Of a DNA stretch of 5,681 nucleotides, positions 1 through 5,091 are shown one piece after another. The notes beneath the pieces are model-generated. The model saw nothing but the letters and a program-made list of their open reading frames with translations, ran no database searches and had not been told where the DNA came from. Position 1 is the stretch's first letter; each line of letters begins with the position of its first letter. Source of the DNA: Halobacteriales archaeon SW_9_67_25 (GTDB lineage Archaea; Halobacteriota; Halobacteria; Halobacteriales; Haloarculaceae); the NCBI GenBank assembly GCA_003022745.1, contig PXSU01000084.1, positions 1 to 5,681 of the forward strand, read 5' to 3'. The translations under genes were made by a program, and so were the position numbers.

Positions 1-109
1 CGAGCGCCTCCCGGGCGGGGCCGCCGACCAGCAGGTCCGCAGCCAGCACGTCCGCGTCCGCGACGACCCGCGTCGGGTCCGCCTCCCCGGCGGGGTCGCT
101 GTCAGTCAT
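1..109 (-). CDS. PIN-domain-like protein, N-terminal part (runs off the left edge)
   Basis: The first 36 residues are visible. After an acidic leader (MTDSDPAGEADPTR) comes VVADADVLAADLL, a hydrophobic strand carrying Asp residues and leading into a helix, followed by GGPAREAL. A hydrophobic strand ending in a near-N-terminal Asp is how PIN-domain nucleases begin, where that Asp is a metal ligand, and haloarchaea carry many short proteins with this opening. The ATG lies inside the end of the preceding small ORF (8-nt overlap), and a purine-rich AGGAGG-type stretch sits directly before it, so the two are probably co-transcribed and translationally coupled. The remaining catalytic acidic residues would lie beyond the window, so nuclease activity is inference. 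It could instead be an inactive PIN-fold protein. The frame and start are well supported; the function less so. Confidence 0.65.
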   Translation of the reverse strand, partial: MTDSDPAGEADPTRVVADADVLAADLLVGGPAREAL

Positions 110-200
110 CCTCCTCCCGGCTGTTCGCGAGTGCCTCGCGTATCTCGGCGCCCGTGACATCGTGGGCGCTCGCGCGGTCGAACAGGTCGGCCCAGGTCAT
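102..200 (-). CDS. Small 32-residue acidic ORF upstream of the PIN-like gene
   Basis: This short ORF begins MTWADLFDRASAHDVTGAEI and ends in an acidic tail (REEDD) at a TGA that overlaps the next gene's ATG (ATGACTGA arrangement). The peptide has acidic haloarchaeal composition and reads as one or two amphipathic helices. A six-A run on the plus strand (T-run on the minus strand) lies 25-30 nt upstream of the ATG, the right place for a TATA-like element giving a leaderless mRNA. Overlap with a downstream gene, good composition and a promoter argue that it is real. I do not recognise a family. It may be a partner (antitoxin-like) of the PIN protein or simply a leader peptide; neither is shown by the sequence. 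Confidence 0.6.
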   Translation of the reverse strand: MTWADLFDRASAHDVTGAEIREALANSREEDD

Positions 201-224
201 GTACCCCGAACGCCCGCGAGAGGC

Positions 225-231
225 AAAAAAC
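225..231 (-). promoter_or_regulatory. TATA-like box for the minus-strand small ORF/PIN pair
   Basis: The minus strand reads GCGTTTTTTGCC here, the only T-rich stretch in a GC-rich leader, and is centred about 27 nt before the ATG at position 200. That is the normal spacing for haloarchaeal leaderless promoters. No separate BRE is obvious. Confidence 0.4.
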
Positions 232-269
232 GCCCGCCAGACGGCGGTGTCACGCGCGTGTCTGACGGG

Positions 270-277
270 TTTTTATG
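270..277 (+). promoter_or_regulatory. Candidate upstream TATA box in the leader of the cobalamin-binding gene
   Basis: GTTTTTATGG stands out from GC-rich surroundings and lies about 25 nt before an in-frame GTG at 298. Transcription from here would give either a long 5' leader for the gene at 427 or a version extended by 43 residues. The extension (VWARRLDTASDYPSSHG and on) does not look like the family's N-terminus, so a leader or alternative transcript is more likely. Apart from this and the second box, I see no gene in 201-426. Confidence 0.3.
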
Positions 278-394
278 GGCGCTGGCGTCCCTCCATCGTG
301 TGGGCGCGCAGGCTCGACACGGCCTCGGACTACCCATCCTCCCACGGCGCGCCCCGGACACCTGACCACCCACTTTTCGTCGCGCTCCCGCGGC

Positions 395-404
395 GGGTTT
401 TTGA
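395..404 (+). promoter_or_regulatory. TATA-like box for the cobalamin-binding protein gene
   Basis: GGGTTTTTGA is centred about 27 nt upstream of the ATG at 427, consistent with a leaderless start right at that codon. This supports choosing 427 over the longer open frame, which extends upstream to 154 without family-like sequence. Confidence 0.5.
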
Positions 405-426
405 CGGTGGCGCTCCTGCCACCGGT

Positions 427-1362
427 ATGCGCGTCGTCTCGCTTCTCCCCTCGGCGACCGAGATCGTCTACGCCCTCGGGGCCGAACCGGTCGGCGTCTC
501 CCACGAGTGTGACTACCCGCCGGCCGCACGCGGAGTGCCCGCGGTCAACCGTTCGCGCGTCGACCCCGACGCGACCAGCGCCGAGATCAACGAGCAGGTC
601 GCGGCGGCCATCGAGGAGGGCGGCGTCTACGAACTCGACCGCGAGCGCCTCGCCGCGCTCGACCCCGACCTGGTCGTCTCCCAGGGCATCTGTGACGTCT
701 GTGCCGTTGACGAAGTACTTGTCCGGACCGCCGTCGACGAGCTGGGGCTGGACGCCGAGGTGCTGACGACCGATCCCCACAGCATGGCGGACGTCCTGGC
801 CGACGTCGAGCGGATCGGTGCAACGCTCGGTCGCGGGGAGCGTGCCAGCGAGGTGGTGGCGGACCTCCAAGAGCGGGTCGCGGCCGTCGAGGAGGCCGCC
901 ACCGGGGTCGAGGAGCGCCCGGACGTGGCAGTGCTGGACTGGCTCGACCCCCCGATGGTCGCCGGCCACTGGGTGCCGGGGATGGTCGAGCGTGCGGGCG
1001 GCCGGTACGGGCTGGCCGCTCCCGGCGAGCGCTCCCGGCCCCGCGAGTGGGCCGAGGTCCGCGAGTACGACCCCGACGTGCTGGTCGCCGCGCCTTGCGG
1101 GTTCGACCTCGACCAGACCGGGGCGAACCTGACGGACCTGACCGGTCGCGAGGGGTGGGCCGACCTGCAGGCCGTCCGCGAGGGGCGGGTCTACGCCGTC
1201 GACGGCCACCACTACGTCAACCGCCCGGGCCCGCGGCTGGTCGACACCCTGGAGTGTCTCGGGGCGCTTTTCCATCCCGACCGCTTCGCCGACCCCCCGG
1301 GAGACGCGGTACAACCCGTCTCCGCGCTCGCGGACGAACCCGGCGCGGGGGCCCTGCAGTGA
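427..1362 (+). CDS. Cobalamin-binding (BtuF-like) periplasmic-binding-fold protein, 311 aa
   Basis: The protein opens with MRVVSLLPSATEIVYALG, the hallmark of the BtuF/FecB-type helical-backbone binding proteins (Peripla_BP_2 fold) annotated as cobalamin-binding. Other family-like blocks are HECDYP (residues 26-31), SQGICDVCAVD with a CxxC (C89, C92), a DWLDPP block followed by GHWVPGMVERAGG (about 171-192), DPDVLVAAPCGFD (about 215-227) and HHYVNRPGPRLVD (about 261-273). In BtuF-type ABC systems such proteins deliver corrinoid to a BtuC/BtuD transporter. This one has no signal peptide, twin-Arg motif or lipobox at the chosen start, so it may act in the cytoplasm or as a scavenging or sensing protein. 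That point is inference. No transporter genes are beside it. The 311 aa appear full length. The start is chosen from the family N-terminus and the TATA-like box 27 nt upstream. It ends in a GTGA overlap with the following remnant. Iron-siderophore binding is the main alternative. Confidence 0.85.
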   Translation: MRVVSLLPSATEIVYALGAEPVGVSHECDYPPAARGVPAVNRSRVDPDATSAEINEQVAAAIEEGGVYELDRERLAALDPDLVVSQGICDVCAVDEVLVRTAVDELGLDAEVLTTDPHSMADVLADVERIGATLGRGERASEVVADLQERVAAVEEAATGVEERPDVAVLDWLDPPMVAGHWVPGMVERAGGRYGLAAPGERSRPREWAEVREYDPDVLVAAPCGFDLDQTGANLTDLTGREGWADLQAVREGRVYAVDGHHYVNRPGPRLVDTLECLGALFHPDRFADPPGDAVQPVSALADEPGAGALQ

Positions 1363-1515
1363 CCGACAACATCGCGCTCGACGAGAAACGGGTCTACGGC
1401 GACCGACGGGACCGTGCTCGCGTACGCCGCCCCCGAGCATGCTGCGGACGGCTGTGGCGGGTGGCGCTCGCGAGCGCTCGGCGTCCGCGGGGTCGTCGGG
1501 CTGGCAGTGTCCTGA
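1359..1515 (+). pseudogene. Remnant of a beta-propeller-type protein gene (frameshifted, mostly deleted)
   Basis: A GTG overlaps the preceding TGA (GTGA), the usual sign of a coupled downstream gene. It starts VTDNIALDEKRVYGDR, which resembles my recollection of the N-terminus of the haloarchaeal HVO_0234-type beta-propeller proteins. After codon 16 the frame becomes Arg-rich. Reading the +1 frame from 1405 instead gives DGTVLAYAAPE, the expected continuation, so about two bases (a CG from CGCG) seem lost near 1404. The continuation soon loses resemblance and stops at TGA 1513-1515. A normal member would be several times longer, so most of the gene is gone. The family name is from memory and uncertain; the coupled start followed by frame loss is visible. 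The original GTG frame stays open by chance into the next gene. Confidence 0.5.
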
Positions 1516-1519
1516 ACCG

Positions 1520-1543
1520 CCGTCGCCGGTGGTCGGGCGACGG
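1520..1543 (+). repeat. GC-rich hairpin (8-bp perfect stem, 8-nt loop)
   Basis: CCGTCGCC at 1520-1527 pairs with GGCGACGG at 1536-1543. It lies just after the decayed gene and before the promoter of the next gene. No T-tract follows, so it is not a convincing archaeal terminator, and in DNA this GC-rich it could be chance. It might be a processing or stability structure. Confidence 0.25.
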
Positions 1544-1575
1544 TCGTGAGACCGGCGAGTGGACCGAACCGGGAG

Positions 1576-1583
1576 CGTTTTCG
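1576..1583 (+). promoter_or_regulatory. TATA-like box for the small Cys/His protein
   Basis: GCGTTTTCGG places its T-run about 27-30 nt before the ATG at 1608, fitting a leaderless start. It supports a separate transcript for the small protein rather than read-through from the remnant gene upstream. Confidence 0.4.
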
Positions 1584-1607
1584 GCGGGCACGTCCAACCG
1601 GGGAACG

Positions 1608-1805
1608 ATGACCGACGACGAGCCCGACGTTCCGATTCTCTGTTCGGCGTGTGACACTGAGACACGCGTTCCGCTGTCGGATGTCGCCGAAACCCTGGAG
1701 CGACACAACGAGACCCAGCACGACGGTGAGGAGTGTGCGCAGGTCGACCCGGACCTCGCGGACCAGCTCGCCGATCTGGTCGCCGAGGACATCGGGTTGC
1801 TCTAG
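1608..1805 (+). CDS. Small 65-residue Cys/His protein, probable zinc-binding
   Basis: The acidic protein begins MTDDEPDVPILCSACDTETR. It has a CxxC pair (C12, C15) followed by HNETQHDGEEC with H33, H38 and C43, enough ligands for one zinc site in a zinc-ribbon or zinc-finger arrangement. The C-terminal part (DPDLADQLADLVAEDIGLL) looks helical and could mediate dimerisation. Haloarchaea have very many such small zinc-finger proteins, mostly of unknown role, some affecting gene expression; no specific function can be given here. The open frame continues upstream to the GTG at 1359, but that stretch is Arg-rich and non-haloarchaeal in composition. The change to acidic sequence exactly at 1608, together with a TATA-like box 27 nt upstream, supports this start. 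It stops at TAG 1803-1805. Confidence 0.75.
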   Translation: MTDDEPDVPILCSACDTETRVPLSDVAETLERHNETQHDGEECAQVDPDLADQLADLVAEDIGLL

Positions 1806-1860
1806 CAGGGCCGAGGCTCCGTCCCCGGCCGCTGGAGTGACTGCGACAGTGCGGGTCGGA

Positions 1861-1869
1861 ACCATTAAC
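1861..1869 (+). promoter_or_regulatory. TATA-like box upstream of the antiporter gene
   Basis: AACCATTAACAG is the only AT-rich stretch in this intergenic region. Transcription would be expected to start near 1890, about 75 nt before the antiporter ATG but right beside GTG codons at 1892 and 1897. The antiporter mRNA would therefore have a leader, unlike its leaderless neighbours. Confidence 0.35.
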
Positions 1870-1896
1870 AGCGACCCCCCGTTCGTTCCAAGTGGA

Positions 1897-1965
1897 GTGA
1901 CGGACGCCAAACAGCCGGGTAGAATCGGCCCCGAACAACCGGACCCCCACAGCACGTCGATTTGA
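1897..1965 (+). CDS. Possible 22-codon upstream ORF overlapping the antiporter start (TGATG)
   Basis: A GTG at 1897, close to the expected transcription start, opens VTDAKQPGRIGPEQPDPHST and ends at TGA 1963-1965, sharing its last A with the antiporter's ATG. The antiporter ATG has no Shine-Dalgarno sequence before it, so termination-reinitiation at TGATG would be a sensible way to start it. The peptide is not a known leader and is not clearly haloarchaeal in composition. It may be a regulatory uORF or a chance frame. Confidence 0.3.
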   Translation: MTDAKQPGRIGPEQPDPHSTSI

Positions 1966-3757
1966 TGTACCCGCTAGCAGCAGCGACGGGAGTCGGCCAG
2001 CCGAGCCTGATGCTGATCGTCGCGGTCATCGTGGCGCTCGGCGTCGGTGCACAGGTCGTCTCGGACCGCTACCGCGTGCCCAGCGTTCTGTTTCTCATCC
2101 TGGCCGGCATCGCCGTCGGCCCGAAAGGCATCGGCCTCGTCACGCAGGACGCTTTCGGCGGTGCGCTGTCGACCATCGTCGGGCTGAGCGTCGCCATCAT
2201 CGTCTTCGAGGGGGCCTTCCACCTCCACCTCGACAAGCTCCGGGAGACCCCCTCGGCGGCACTGCGCCTCGTCACCGTCGGCGCACTTATTTCCTTCGCG
2301 GGCACCGCAGTAGCAGTCCGGTTCCTGCTCGGGGCAGACTGGGGAATCGCGCTGGTCGTCGGCGCCCTGCTGGTCGCAACGGGGCCGACGGTCATCACAC
2401 CCATCCTCGCCGTCGTCCCCGTCCGGCGGCCGGTGGCAGCCATTCTGGAGACGGAAGGTATCGTCAACGACGTGACCGCGGCCGTCCTCGCGGTCGTCGT
2501 GTTCGAGGCGGTCGCCGCCCAGGAAGTCGAGCCCGGCAACTTCGTGAGCGCGTTCGCCGAACGGGTCGGCATCGGACTCGCGGTCGGCATCCTCGTGGCG
2601 GTTATCCTCTGGTACGTCCTCGTACACGTCGACCTCTCGCCCCAGAACGCCCCGCAGAACTCCCGCCTGATTACGCTGGCCGGTGCCGTCGTGGCCTTCG
2701 CCGTCGCCGACTCCATCGCCGCCGAGGCTGGCGTCGCCGCCGTCGCGACGGCGGGCATCATCCTGGGCAACGTCGACATCCCCTACCAGCAGAACATCGA
2801 GGAGTTCAAGGGCGACATCACGCTGATCGTCCTCTCGTTTATTTTCATCGCCCTGGCGGCACTGATCGAGTTCGAGACGTTGCTGGGGCTGGGACTGGGC
2901 GGGATCGCGCTGGTCGTGGTCGTCGCGCTCGTGTTGCGACCGCTGCTCGTCTTTCTCTCGACGTACGGCACCAAGATCACGACCCGCGAGAAACTGTTCA
3001 TCAGCCTGGTCGGCCCCCGGGGAATCATCCCCGCGAGCGTGGCGACGCTGTTCGCAATCGAACTCGCGGTGCTTGCCGAAGAACAGGGACGCCCGGAACT
3101 GGCAGCCCAGGCCGACATCCTCGCGGGGACCGTCTTTCTGGTCATCCTCGTGACGGTCGTCTTCGAGGGCGGCCTGGCACGGAAGACCGCGGAACGACTC
3201 AAGATACTACCCATGCGCATACTCATCGTCGGCGCGGGCAAGGTCGGACGCTCGCTCGCCGAACGGCTGGAGGACCGTGGCGAAGACGTGCTAAGATCGT
3301 CATCGCAGCGACGGCGGACGACGACGCCAATCTGCTGGTCTGCCAGCTCTCGAAGACACAGTTCGACGTCGAACGGGTCGTCGCCCGGGCGAACAACCCC
3401 AGGAATGTCGACCCCTTCGAGGAGCTGGGCGTGCGGGCCATCTCCTCGTCGGACGCCACCGCCTGGGCGATGGACAACGTCATCGAACGGCCGGCGCTTG
3501 CCAACTGGATGACCGAACTCGGTCGGACCGGTGACGTCCAGGAGATCGAGGTGACCGCCGAGGACATCGTCGGCATGACCATCCAGGACCTCGACAACGA
3601 ACTGCCCAACGGCGTCCTCATTGCGCTGATCGGCCGCAACGGCGAAAACCGGGTCCCGGAACAGGACCTGACCATCGAGTACGGCGACCACCTCACGTTC
3701 CTCGGCCACACCGACGCCGTCCACGACGCGCTCCAGCGCACCCACCCGCACGATTGA
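1965..3757 (+). pseudogene. NhaP-type cation:proton antiporter with TrkA/RCK domain, disrupted by an internal deletion and frameshift
   Basis: Residues 1-400 form the membrane domain: repeated hydrophobic helices from LMLIVAVIVALGVGAQVV to FLVILVTVVFEGG. They include TGPT (139-142), an EGIVND block ending N168-D169 that matches the Asn-Asp ion-site region of CPA1/NhaP antiporters, and GPRGIIP (350-356). Such proteins exchange Na+ or K+ for H+ across the membrane. From residue 417 a TrkA-N (RCK) domain begins, MRILIVGAGKVGRSLAERL, with the GxGxxG nucleotide-binding loop at 423-428. At about residue 442 (nt 3290) the frame becomes Arg/Ser-rich and stops at 3512. Another frame (codons starting 3290, 3293 and so on) gives AKIVIAATADDDANLLVCQL, the later part of the same fold, then a TrkA-C-like tail to TGA 3755-3757. 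The segment between (second strand with its ribose-binding acidic residue, third strand, about 35 residues) is absent, so about 3n+1 bases were lost. The transport domain could still be made as a 515-aa chimeric product. ATG 1965 is chosen over TTG 1962. Confidence 0.85.
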
Positions 3758-3838
3758 TACGGATTGCTGTCGTTCATTACCGGATCGACCGCAGGAAACC
3801 GTGCAGTCGACCTGGAAAATAGCGACAGCAATCCGTAT
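3757..3838. repeat. 82-nt element with perfect 16-nt terminal inverted repeats (MITE- or REP-like)
   Basis: ATACGGATTGCTGTCG at 3757-3772 is exactly complemented by CGACAGCAATCCGTAT at 3823-3838, with 50 nt between. The left arm begins on the last base of the antiporter stop codon. If the outermost TA on each side is a target duplication, the ends would be CGGATTGCTGTCG flanked by TA, as for IS630/Tc1-type insertions, but a palindrome always yields such symmetry, so this is weak. The core has no ORF. A third copy of the end lies at 4718-4732. It could be a small non-autonomous mobile element, a dispersed intergenic palindrome, or a transcript-end structure. Confidence 0.7.
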
Positions 3839-3902
3839 GAGAGCGGGGCTACGGGAGTGACCACCGGTTCCGGACCGCCGGAGCGGCCACCTCGCCGCGC
3901 AC

Positions 3903-3917
3903 CGAAAAGCCGTTTAG
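3903..3917 (+). promoter_or_regulatory. Promoter of prs (TATA-like box with purine-rich BRE-like stretch)
   Basis: CGAAAAG followed by CCGTTTAGGG places the TTTA core at 3913-3916, about 26 nt before the ATG at 3940. This fits a leaderless prs transcript and supports 3940 over the GTG at 3919. The rest of 3839-3939 is GC-rich and shows no gene. Confidence 0.5.
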
Positions 3918-3939
3918 GGTGGGTAGCGACCCCTCGCAC

Positions 3940-4683
3940 ATGATTGTCGCCGGATCGCACTCGCAGGGGCTGGCCGCGGAACTCGCCGCGGTCACGGACC
4001 ACCAGCTGGCGGGCGTCACGTACGAACGGTTTCCCGACGGCGAGAGACTCGTGCGGGTCGAGGGCGTCGACCAGGGGAACCACGCCGTCGTCGTCGCGGC
4101 GACCGTCTCCGACGCCGCCCACGTCGAACTCCTGCAGTTGCAGGACGCGGTCCGCGAGGCCGGCGCCAGCGAGGTGACGACGGTCCTCCCCTACATGGGC
4201 TATGCCCGCCAGGACCGGGCCTTCGAGGCGGGCGAACCCGTCTCCGCACGGGCGGTCGCGCGAGCCGCCCCGCTGCCCGACGACCTCGCGGACCCGCTCT
4301 TCCTGGCGCCCGACGACGGCGCAATCGACATCGCCGGGTCGGTCGCCGACGCCTACGGCCGGGGCGAGACCGATTACTTCGAGAAGACGCGCCACTCCGG
4401 CCGCGACGTCGAAATCCGTCCCGGTGACGCCGCCGTCGGCGGCCGGGACATCGTGCTGGTCGACGACATCGTCGCCACGGGTGCGACGATGAGCGAGGCC
4501 GTCCGCGTGCTGCACGAGAGGGGGGCCGGACGCGTCTACGCCGCCTGCGTCCACCCGCTGCTGGTGGAGGGCGCACGCCTGCGACTCGCCCGGGCGGGCG
4601 TCGCGGCGGTCGTCGGAACCGACACCCTCGAAGGGCCGGCCAGCGAGGTCAGCGTCGCACCCGCCGTCGCAGAGGCGCTGTGA
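3940..4683 (+). CDS. prs: Ribose-phosphate pyrophosphokinase (PRPP synthetase) with an apparent in-frame internal deletion, 247 aa
   Basis: PRPP synthetase transfers pyrophosphate from ATP to ribose 5-phosphate, supplying purine, pyrimidine, histidine and tryptophan synthesis. Seen here are MIVAGSHSQGLAAELA at the start, FPDGE (31-35), YMGYARQDRAF (85-95, ATP-binding ARQDR region), the catalytic flexible-loop EKTR (148-151) and the PRPP-binding loop VDDIVATGATM (174-184). The C-terminus SVAPAVAEAL is typical of haloarchaeal Prs. After PVSARAVARA (100-109) the protein goes straight to APLPDDLADP. Family members have about 35 more residues here, starting like ISTGADRV, containing the PHE...FF counterpart of the conserved DxH...GFF signature (the Mg-ATP-binding histidine), and ending in a helix. 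Length 247 against about 280-290 for archaeal Prs agrees with the loss, whose junction is near nt 4264-4270. The frame is kept, but catalysis should be severely impaired or absent. ATG 3940 is chosen from the family N-terminus and promoter spacing. Confidence 0.85.
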   Translation: MIVAGSHSQGLAAELAAVTDHQLAGVTYERFPDGERLVRVEGVDQGNHAVVVAATVSDAAHVELLQLQDAVREAGASEVTTVLPYMGYARQDRAFEAGEPVSARAVARAAPLPDDLADPLFLAPDDGAIDIAGSVADAYGRGETDYFEKTRHSGRDVEIRPGDAAVGGRDIVLVDDIVATGATMSEAVRVLHERGAGRVYAACVHPLLVEGARLRLARAGVAAVVGTDTLEGPASEVSVAPAVAEAL

Positions 4684-4707
4684 GACGGATGGTCCCCGAT
4701 GTTGGCT

Positions 4708-4714
4708 AAAAAAA
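4708..4714 (-). terminator. T-tract downstream of the minus-strand VapC fragment
   Basis: Seven A residues on the plus strand give a run of seven T on the minus strand, about 28 nt past the VapC stop codon. T-runs are the usual intrinsic termination signal in archaea. The solo repeat end lies between stop and T-run. For prs, on the other strand, it would not act in this way. Confidence 0.4.
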
Positions 4715-4736
4715 CAGCGACAGCAATCCGTACGAG
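4713..4736. repeat. Solo copy of the terminal repeat of the 82-nt element
   Basis: CGACAGCAATCCGTA at 4718-4732 is identical to 15 of the 16 bases of the right arm at 3823-3838 and in the same orientation. Counting flanks, 22 of 24 bases match (4713-4736 against 3818-3841). No partner arm lies nearby, so this is a single end. Together with the left arm at 3757 it also brackets prs as an inverted pair. Confidence 0.7.
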
Positions 4737-4741
4737 TCGGT

Positions 4742-4924
4742 TCACGATACGCCAACGTCGTCCGGGACGACGGTGAATCCAAGTGTTCGGAAGTCGGTTC
4801 GGTCGAACGTGAACACGTGCTCGATGTCATGGTGGTCGGCGAGGCTCACACTCGAACGGTCGACGAAGGAAATCTGCTGGTCGTCGTAGTGAGCGAATTG
4901 CTCGCACGTCGCGATCGTTCTCGC
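4742..4924 (-). pseudogene. VapC-type PIN toxin, C-terminal fragment
   Basis: Read on the minus strand, the frame ending at TGA 4744-4742 gives CEQFAHYDDQQISFVDRSS, then VSLADHHDIEHVFTFDRTDF and RTLGFTVVPDDVGVS. This is the C-terminal half of VapC-type PIN ribonucleases: SFVD carries the third catalytic Asp and FTFD the fourth acidic position. The frame is open for only about 60 codons and is closed upstream by TGA at 4927-4925, with TAG close behind. The N-terminal half with the first catalytic Asp and the Glu is not present, and no VapB-like antitoxin gene is seen. It is therefore a decayed toxin-antitoxin remnant, not a working module. VapC toxins typically cut tRNA or rRNA; that is family knowledge only. 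Confidence 0.7.
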
Positions 4925-5043
4925 TCACGACTACAGGTTCCTCGGCGATGAACTTGACAGTTTGCTCGGCAGCAAGCCGTAGATCCGGCGAGTGTTCTCA
5001 TCCGGTAGGGATTGGCGTCGGGAGCCACAGATTCGGCCAGTTG
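4925..5043 (-). pseudogene. Scrambled minus-strand coding remnant, family not recognised
   Basis: No single frame is open, but three adjoining frames each give acidic, haloarchaeal-looking protein in order: QLAESVAPDANPYR, then DENTRRIYGLL, then AEQTVKFIAEEPVVV with SENDRD. Joining them requires two small frame changes, near nt 5001 and 4977. The pattern suggests a decayed helical protein, either fused to or just upstream of the VapC fragment. I cannot name its family, and it could be the debris of two different genes. Confidence 0.35.
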
Positions 5044-5091
5044 GTCGCAACCCGCCGACTCACTACGCGTCTGTCCTCCTGATCACCCGAT

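Noticed and set aside
298..360. tRNA or riboswitch in the leader of the cobalamin-binding gene
   Set aside because: No cloverleaf, T-arm consensus or B12-box sequence could be found by eye.
154..426. Long upstream extension of the cobalamin-binding protein frame
   Set aside because: The extension is Arg-rich and unlike the family, while ATG 427 begins exactly at the conserved SLLPSATEIV block with a TATA-like box 27 nt upstream.
1359..1805. One 148-residue protein from the GTG at 1359 through the Cys/His protein
   Set aside because: The frame is continuous, but residues after about 16 are Arg-rich until the acidic protein starts exactly at 1608, which has its own promoter-like box.
250..1950. 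566-codon open frame on the minus strand
   Set aside because: It lies antisense to the cobalamin-binding and Cys/His protein genes and has the Arg/Gly-rich composition of a GC-driven shadow frame.
3281..3300. Programmed frameshift joining the two antiporter frames
   Set aside because: No slippery sequence is evident, and about 35 residues of the fold are missing, which a frameshift alone cannot explain.
3223..4830. 535-codon open frame on the minus strand
   Set aside because: It is antisense to the antiporter end and prs, has no recognisable domain, and the plus-strand genes there have clear family motifs.
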